DNA from: Luidia sarsii | Taxonomy: Eukaryota > Echinodermata > Asteroidea > Paxillosida > Luidiidae | Assembly: GCA_949987565.1 (NCBI GenBank) | Contig: OX465111.1 | Span: forward strand, 11,821,716 to 11,885,715 | Reading direction: 5' to 3' | Length of the DNA: 64,000 nucleotides | Part shown: in pieces, positions 58,813 to 64,000 of the stretch | Numbering within the stretch: position 1 is the first letter of the stretch | Layout: the number at the start of each line of letters is the position of its first letter | Program-made: the position numbers and the translations under genes | The notes under the pieces: generated by a model | Databases searched by the model: none | Seen by the model: the letters and a program-made list of their open reading frames with translations, nothing else | Told to the model about the DNA's origin: nothing

Positions 58813-58932
58813 CGGGCTGACGAGAGCCCCCAGGCATTGCACAATGAATGGACAGTTATGACTCTTGAGCACCACCTCCAGGTCCATCAGTATCCGCTTG
58901 TTCTCCTCCTTGTTGCCGGACCGGCGCATTTG
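58813..58932 (-). CDS. MAP2K7: MAP2K7 exon 2: alpha-C helix region
   Basis: This 120-bp exon encodes 40 residues, phase 0 to phase 0, beginning QMRRSGNKEENKRILMDLEV. That string is close to diagnostic for MKK7. The alpha-C acidic residue that pairs with the VAVK lysine appears to be the Asp of MDL (58), which is the MKK7 form rather than the usual Glu. The acceptor is tcctccag|CAA and the donor CCG|gtaagt. It joins exon 1 exactly at VAVK|QMRR with no residues missing. Confidence 0.95.
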
Positions 58933-59009
58933 CTGGAGGAAAAAAAAGACAGGCCGGAAGCGCACGCACGCGGCATCAGAAAGGAGGGTGGAAGGGAAAG
59001 CAAGGGACT

Positions 59010-59141
59010 ACATGTAAGTGGGAGGTTTGCGGTGACACCATGTTGCTAGCACTTCTCTTTCAAGGAGTTTGGCTCTGAAAAGAGCCGGTGACTCAACGTT
59101 TCGACTAGTGTGTACTCTGTCCATTGTCAGGAGACTGCTGG
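59010..59141 (-). repeat. Family C repeat, copy 6
   Basis: The minus strand has CTCCTGACAATGGACAGAG, TCGAAACGTTGAGTCACC and GGCTCTTTTCAGAGCC. It lies in the intron about 80 bases from the exon 2 acceptor. Confidence 0.8.
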
Positions 59142-59807
59142 ATTTCAAACTATCATTGTTTTCTACAGTATAATTCCTGATGAAAGTGCTGGGGCATCTT
59201 ATCAGAGGGGGGGACATTTGACTTGACTCGGCATAAGTCGAGGTAGACCCATTAGTCTAACTAATTAATAAAAGAGAGGTTTTGCAAGCCATATGGATTT
59301 GGTTAGCGCAACGGATACGCCATCAATCATGACATCATACACTACTTGCTGTCTGCTAAACGTGTGGACGACATGGATATCTCGCTCACTTCACTTAAGG
59401 AAGTAACACTAATTTCTAGTAAACCATCTTTAACCTACACCCCCAGTACTTTTTTTATTATGAACTTGTGATTGATTGTGGTTTGAATCTCTGCTTCTTG
59501 CATAGTTGTACTGGTTTGCTAATTTTCTGTTTGTTTGTCTGTCTTGTTTATTTATTGTTTGTATGGCCTTTGTTTGTAAGATTGTACTTCTCTTCTTTTG
59601 TTTTAATGTATGTTGGTTCTATGAATGATATCCATTATTTATTTAACTATTTCATTGTAAATTAATTTATCAAATTAGTGTTTTATCCATTTATATATAT
59701 ATATCTCCATGTAACTGGCATTTTGTTTGCTGTTGGATGAGATTAATAAATAAGAATAAGAATATGCAATGGCAGTAGCTCATGAATACTGACCACGGCC
59801 CACTTAC

Positions 59808-59930
59808 CTTGACAGCAACAATAGTCTTGGTGTCCTTGTGCCTCATGCGGATCACGTGGCCACAGCTACCAAAGCCCAGCTCGTCAATCGCTTCCAGTGA
59901 GTCGATGTTGAAAGGCACGCGCTGCACAGT
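59808..59930 (-). CDS. MAP2K7: MAP2K7 exon 1 of those visible: glycine loop and VAVK lysine
   Basis: This 123-bp exon encodes 41 residues, phase 0 at both ends, starting TVQRVPFNID and ending TIVAVK. It holds the ATP-binding glycine loop G-F-G-S-C-G (residues 19-24) and the beta-3 lysine (41) that anchors the ATP phosphates. The acceptor reads ctgtag|ACT and the donor AAG|gtaagt on the minus strand. No start codon lies in the exon, and its first residues match the linker before the kinase domain, so at least one upstream exon is needed. I could not recognise that exon between 59,931 and 64,000. Confidence 0.93.
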
Positions 59931-59976
59931 CTACAGGACACAAACAAAGCAGGAGCCATTCAACCAGTGCTGGGGC

Positions 59977-60135
59977 GGATTCCACAAAGCCTTGCGTGTG
60001 ACGCAAGGTAACTCAGCTCACCACTGATAACCCATCGTAGGTTGCAATAGGCCGTATGGTTTCTCATTGTCTCCCGATTCATTGTAAGTTAAGATGAGTT
60101 TGGCAAAATCGACTGCAGGGGTCGAAATATAAAGT
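59977..60135. repeat. Family D dispersed repeat
   Basis: ATTCCACAAAGCCTTGCG, then GGCCGTATGGTTTCTC and GATGAGTTTGGCAAAATCG. It lies just upstream of exon 1. Confidence 0.65.
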
Positions 60136-60480
60136 ACAGTAGACTGTGGACAGAGTCGAGCGACTTCAGGCATGTCAGAGCCAGTCTTGTGCAGTGTGTG
60201 TGTGACCACACTAGACCGGCTGTCTAGAGCATTATTGAGAATTCCTCTTGCACATTTCTGAAAATTGCGCTCAAATATCACAGTCGGTGTCTGATGAAAA
60301 TTGGCAAGCCTCAAATTCATTACTTTATTTATGGCATTTCTTGAAGAAAAAAACATGTACAGTTAAAGTACTTAAGTACTACATGTACAGCTTAGGGGGT
60401 AGCATGATCACTAGCATGGTAGTGTGCAGTCGTGTGAAGCTACATCAAATACATTAACACACGGGCTATCAGCCAAGTAT

Positions 60481-61180
60481 ATAGGAAGAGAGAGGGAGAA
60501 GAGAGGGCAAAGAGGGGGCAGAGAGGGAAGAGAGAGGATGAAAACAAGGGGAGAGATCCTGGGTGGAGAGGGCAAAGAGGGGGCAGAGAGGGAAGAGAGG
60601 GGGTGAAAACAAGGGGAGAGATCCTGGGTGGAGAGGGCAAAGAGGGGGCCGGGGCAGAGAGGGAAGAGAGAGGATGAAAACAAGGGGAGAGATCCTGGGT
60701 GGAGAGGGCAAAGAGGGGGCAGAGAGGGAAGAGAGGGGGTGAAAACAAGGGGAGAGATCCTGGGTGGAGAGGGCAAAGAGGGGGCCGGGGCAGAGAGGGA
60801 AGAGAGAGGATGAAAACAAGGGGAGAGATCCTGGGTGGAGAGGGCAAAGAGGGGGCAGAGAGGGAAGAGAGGGGGTGAAAACAAGGGGAGAGATCCTGGG
60901 TGGAGAGGGCAAAGAGGGGGCAGAGAGGGAAGAGAGAGGATGAAAACAAGGGGAGAGATCCTGGGTGGAGAGGGCAAAGAGGGGGCAGAGAGGGAAGAGA
61001 GGGGGTGAAAACAAGGGGAGAGATCCTGGGGGAGAGAGGGCAAAGAGGGGGCAGAGAAGGAAGAGAGAGGATGAAAACAAGGGGAGAGATCCTGGGTGGA
61101 GAGGGCAAAGAGGGGACAGAGAAGGAAGAGAGAGGATGAAAACAAGGGGAGAGATCCTGGGGAGAGAGGGGCAGAGAGGG
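60481..61180. repeat. GA tandem array, 65/71-bp units
   Basis: Ten GAGATCCTGGG markers at 60,553, 60,618, 60,689, 60,754, 60,825, 60,890, 60,955, 61,020, 61,086 and 61,151. Spacing is 65-66 bases except two 71-base steps that carry an extra CCGGGG. GAGGATG and GGGGGTG variants alternate, giving a two-unit higher-order period. A looser GA tract continues to about 61,570. The 417-codon minus frame across it is compositional. Confidence 0.95.
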
Positions 61181-61570
61181 GCAGAGAGGGGAGGGGGCAG
61201 AGATAAGGCAGATGGAGGGGGAAAAGGAGGGGAGAGAGATGGGGGGAGAGGGGAAAGGGGCAGAGAGGGGCAGAGAGAGGGGCAGAGAGAGAGGGCAGAG
61301 AGAGGGGAGGGGGGAGAGATGGCAGAGAGATGGGAGAGAGAGGGAGAGAGATGGGAGAGAGAGGAAGAGAGAGGGGATAAAGGGGGATAAAGGGGCAGAG
61401 AGGGAGAGAGAGGGGATGGTGAGAGGCAGAGAGGGGAAAAGGAGAGGGAAGAGGGAGAGTCAGATACAGACAGACCAAAGAGAAAGGGTGAGGGGGAGAC
61501 TTACAGACAGACCAACCGACAGACCGAGAGACAGACAGGGGAGGGAGACAGGGAGTGGGAGACAGAGGAG

Positions 61571-62329
61571 AAAGAACAGAAGTGAGGGTGGTGTCAGCAT
61601 GTGCCACATTTCCCCCATATCCTCGGCCTTCATTGGGCCAAGGTGCTCGGCACGGGATATCCACTTAAGCCCAATCAGCCGACATCCTTCGCATTCAACA
61701 GGCGCCACCTAGCACAGACTGGCATCCCGTGTGCCCTAATAACCAGTGCCCTCAGCAGAACCGAGTGCAGTGCACAGCCAATCTACTACATGTATGTACA
61801 GTACGTGACCATGTTTATCAAAGAATTTCATAGTCTCCCTATCAAGCCAACCATTACTTGTCCCCAAGCGAGTCATTCCTTGAAAGTGTATGCATCGCTG
61901 ACCTGTAACACTGGCCACAGGCGTGTGGCCGCTGTTTACATGTACGGTATGACAAACATTTTGGCATATATTGGTAGTTACATGGACCTATCAGGCCCAC
62001 ACACAAAAAAGTGGACATGATCAGGGTATTGCCTGCCAAAGTTGGCACAGTGATAAATATACAGAGATATACAGTGTGACTTTGTGCCATGAGCATTCTA
62101 AGGACCTGGCAAATCCAGTTTCGGCACAACAAATGTCAAAGTGTTCTTGTGACATTGATCTGTGTGATTTTTCTTCGCATTAAGGCATTCATATTCACCG
62201 CTGTGTGAAAATGCCAACAGTACATGGGCATGTAGCATGTACATTTACATACCTACATGTGGGCAAGTTGGACCACTGATCAGTAAACCTGACAAACGTT
62301 TTGAATTTGGATTTCAATGGATGTGTCTC
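61571..62329. other. Upstream flank or intron, no exon recognised
   Basis: Frames of up to 139 codons (61,601-62,020, +) show no known domain. This is where an upstream MAP2K7 exon might be expected; none was recognised. Confidence 0.45.
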
Positions 62330-62815
62330 TGCATAGGTGCGTGAATCGCAAAGGGAGTGTGCCAAACCCCAGGTGTAACATCAAATGAAACCATCTTTGG
62401 GACTACTGCTCATTTTACTCAACAAGCAAAAACATCATGCCATTGAAGGCCGATGGGCTTGAGGTGGTCGCAAAGGGACTGTGCAAAAACCTAATCAAAT
62501 CATCTGTTTGGAACGTCACCGGGCAAGAACGAAAACCCAAAAAACAAACATCTGGAGTGTGATGGGCTTCACATGTTTGCAAAGGGATTGTGCCAAAACC
62601 TAATCGAATGAAACAATGTGTGGCACTACGTACCTGTACCAACCAAAAACTAAAACAAAACACCTGAAATCTGGAGTGTGATGGGCTTCACATGTTTGCA
62701 AAGGGATTGTGCCAAAACCTAATCGAATGAAACAATGTGTGGCACTACGTACCTGAACCAACCAAAAACTAAAACACCTGAAATCTGGAGTGTGATGGGC
62801 TTGAGGTGGTTACGT
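62330..62815. repeat. 112-119 bp tandem repeat
   Basis: Units starting CTGGAGTGTGATGGGCTT begin at 62,552, 62,671 and 62,785, with two older diverged units before them from about 62,330. Shared words include GCAAAGGGATTGTGCCAAAA. Confidence 0.9.
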
Positions 62816-63354
62816 GAGGGTTACTAGGCTTACTAGGTACATGTACATGTACCTAGGGTGACTTTCTTCTCCTAGGCAGTGTCTACTACAGAGAGGCTCT
62901 GAGAGACTGCTTGGCACTGAACAATCTGCCTGCGTCACCGGGGCACTACAAACGCCCTAGCATGTTTATAATGCAAAGGACAGCCTCATGATGAGAAAGC
63001 ATTGTTCCTTATCTCAGCTTCCCCCCACCCCTCCCCCACCCCTCCCCCACCCCTCCCCCACAAAAAAAAGCTACTTCCTTAAGTCTGGCCGGCTTAGCCT
63101 CCAAAATCCCCCGGCCCAACTTCTCTCCTCTGGGTCTTGTCCGGGAAAGACATCTGGAGAGATCTCACTGCCTCTCCCTCGACCACCCTACCCCATCCAC
63201 TCACATTCCCCCTGCCTTCCTGCACTCTGATTGAGATTCACACAGACGGTCCATCCCCTCTACAAGTACATGTACAGTACATGTACCCAGTAGTTAGGAA
63301 GACACACACAAAGTTACCTCATTTGAGATATGCACACGTGCAACAACAATAACA
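62816..63354. other. Upstream flank or intron, no exon recognised
   Basis: Contains a CCCCCACCCCTC run at 63,019-63,062. No coding segment identified. Confidence 0.45.
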
Positions 63355-63709
63355 GGGCAATTCCACGGAAACTTACAATCCTCGTCAAGTGACTTGGTCT
63401 CATTCCTAGATCACTAAGTCTTGAAGCAGTCCAATTAACAAAAATGTGTTAATGGAATCAGTACACACAGTAAACCTCGGCTAAGCCGACATCGATTTCT
63501 ATAATGCACTTTCTATGCGAATTCTGAAACTGTCCAAGTCATCAAAATGTAAGTCGTCATCTTGGCCAAGTCAGCGCATTTCTATCATGGGTGCCGACTT
63601 AGCCGAGGTTTACTGTATACCTCTTAAGAGTCCTTGACATGCATGAAAAAATATGCATGCAAATACAAACTGTACATTACACATTAGACACCATCACATG
63701 GAATTGCCC
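63355..63709. mobile_element. MITE, GGGCAATTCCA family, copy 2, carrying a nested MITE
   Basis: Left end GGGCAATTCCACGG and right end CATGGAATTGCCC are inverted repeats. The interior aligns with 52,297-52,535 on both sides of the 148-bp insertion at 63,468-63,615. Confidence 0.9.
63468..63615. mobile_element. Palindromic MITE, CAGTAAACCTCGGCTAAG ends
   Basis: The left end CAGTAAACCTCGGCTAAG and right end CTTAGCCGAGGTTTACTG are perfect complements, and TA follows the right end. CAGT termini with this type of TIR resemble pogo/Tigger-like elements. No coding capacity in 148 bases. Confidence 0.88.
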
Positions 63710-64000
63710 AACAACAAGCCAAGGAAGGATTTGACTACAGATGTATCCCTCCTCCCAATCTGTAAGGGAAATCCCCCTACTTGGCAGCTACTTACTGCAA
63801 GTCCCCCCTCCCCCCCCAAAGGGGGGAGTATTTGCAATATGTCTTCCCTTTCCTTGTACAGCGGGCAAATATCCCTCGATCGGGGCATCTCCAATTAGCC
63901 TCCCCCCCGAGACCCTGGCAGGATGCTGGAACTTGACGAGACTAATTCGTTTGAAAACCTGCCCTACTTCTTTCTTTGGAGGGGGGAAAGAGTCCCTGAG
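63710..64000. other. Upstream edge, no feature recognised
   Basis: A 66-codon minus frame (63,694-63,894) overlaps C/G-rich runs and has no known motif. Nothing else seen. Confidence 0.4.

Larger units (their letters stand above)
29262..59930 (-). other. MAP2K7: MAP2K7 (MKK7) gene locus, nine 3' exons; 5' end missing
   Basis: This is a dual-specificity MAP kinase kinase of the MKK7/hemipterous class, which in animals phosphorylates JNK on Thr and Tyr in the cytoplasm. I assembled it from nine exons on the minus strand, each with an AG acceptor and GT donor and with compatible phases. The joined product is 310 residues: glycine loop GFGSCG at about 19-24, VAVK lysine 41, HRD at 133-135 with Lys137 and Asn140, DFG at 153-155, activation-loop Ser163 and Thr167 (SxxxT), APE-type motif at 177-179, Asp196 in the ADVWSLG segment, and a C-terminal DVD-type helix at about 272-291. 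The stretch QMRRSGNKEENKRILMDL and the activation loop [11 protein letters not shown] are characteristic of MKK7 rather than MKK4, MEK1/2 or MKK3/6. Introns are 875, 763, 397, 1,294, 10,402, 611, 2,126 and 13,268 bp. Exons for the start codon and N-terminal docking motifs were not found before 64,000. Confidence 0.95.

Noticed and set aside
60411..61664. 417-codon minus-strand open frame
   Set aside because: Translates the 65-bp GA array; the repeat lacks stop codons in several frames, so the length carries no coding signal.
61460..61708. Upstream MAP2K7 exon with a docking motif (HMLTPPSLL in a minus frame)
   Set aside because: Only a short superficial likeness to a JNK-docking site; no neighbouring linker sequence or splice pattern leads into exon 1.

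Overview
This is a eukaryotic genomic window with large introns, no operons, a 200-base scaffold gap (33,801-34,000) and many repeats. The dense TACATGTACA and AGGCCTA words, the tRNA-derived repeats, the MITEs and the clear animal protein kinase point to an invertebrate animal. My best guess is a marine deuterostome (echinoderm, hemichordate or lancelet); the species cannot be fixed from the sequence.

The one confident protein-coding gene lies on the minus strand between 59,930 and 29,262. It is a MAP2K7 (MKK7, JNK-kinase kinase) homologue. I assembled it from nine exons whose splice sites and phases join without a gap: 59,808-59,930; 58,813-58,932; 57,942-58,049; 57,493-57,544; 56,071-56,198; 45,588-45,668; 44,834-44,976; 42,662-42,707; 29,262-29,393. 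They give 310 residues from just before the glycine loop, through the HRD, DFG and SxxxT activation-loop motifs, to the C-terminal DVD docking helix. The 5' exons (start codon and N-terminal JNK-docking motifs) were not found and probably lie beyond 64,000. Two introns exceed 10 kb.

1-29,261 lies downstream of the gene. I recognise no conserved gene there. It is CpG-rich and holds MITE-like elements (5.8, 16.7, 19.1, 22.2 and 27.3 kb), tRNA-like repeats (8.4 and 25.6 kb) and simple repeats. The open frames there are short or overlap on both strands.

29,262-59,930 is the gene. Its introns are CpG-poor and filled with tandem arrays: a GA tract (29.4-30.0 kb), a 44/45-bp minisatellite (30.8-31.7 kb), a C-rich array beside the gap (34.4-35.0 kb), a 183-bp GA satellite ending at the exon 6 acceptor (45.7-47.5 kb), TACATGTACA palindromes (48.8-49.3 kb), a CT tract (50.0-50.5 kb) and a 17-bp repeat (51.1-51.5 kb). 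Several dispersed repeat families sit among them. The most unusual is a very short retroelement-like family (56-160 bp) with 9-14 bp target-site duplications and snap-back arms. There is also a repeat carrying a tRNA cloverleaf internally, and a family with a CTGANGA-hairpin-GAAA motif resembling a hammerhead ribozyme core.

59,931-64,000 is upstream sequence, probably the preceding intron. It holds a 65/71-bp GA array, a 112-119 bp tandem repeat and a MITE nested in another MITE. No viral, toxin or prokaryotic system was recognised.
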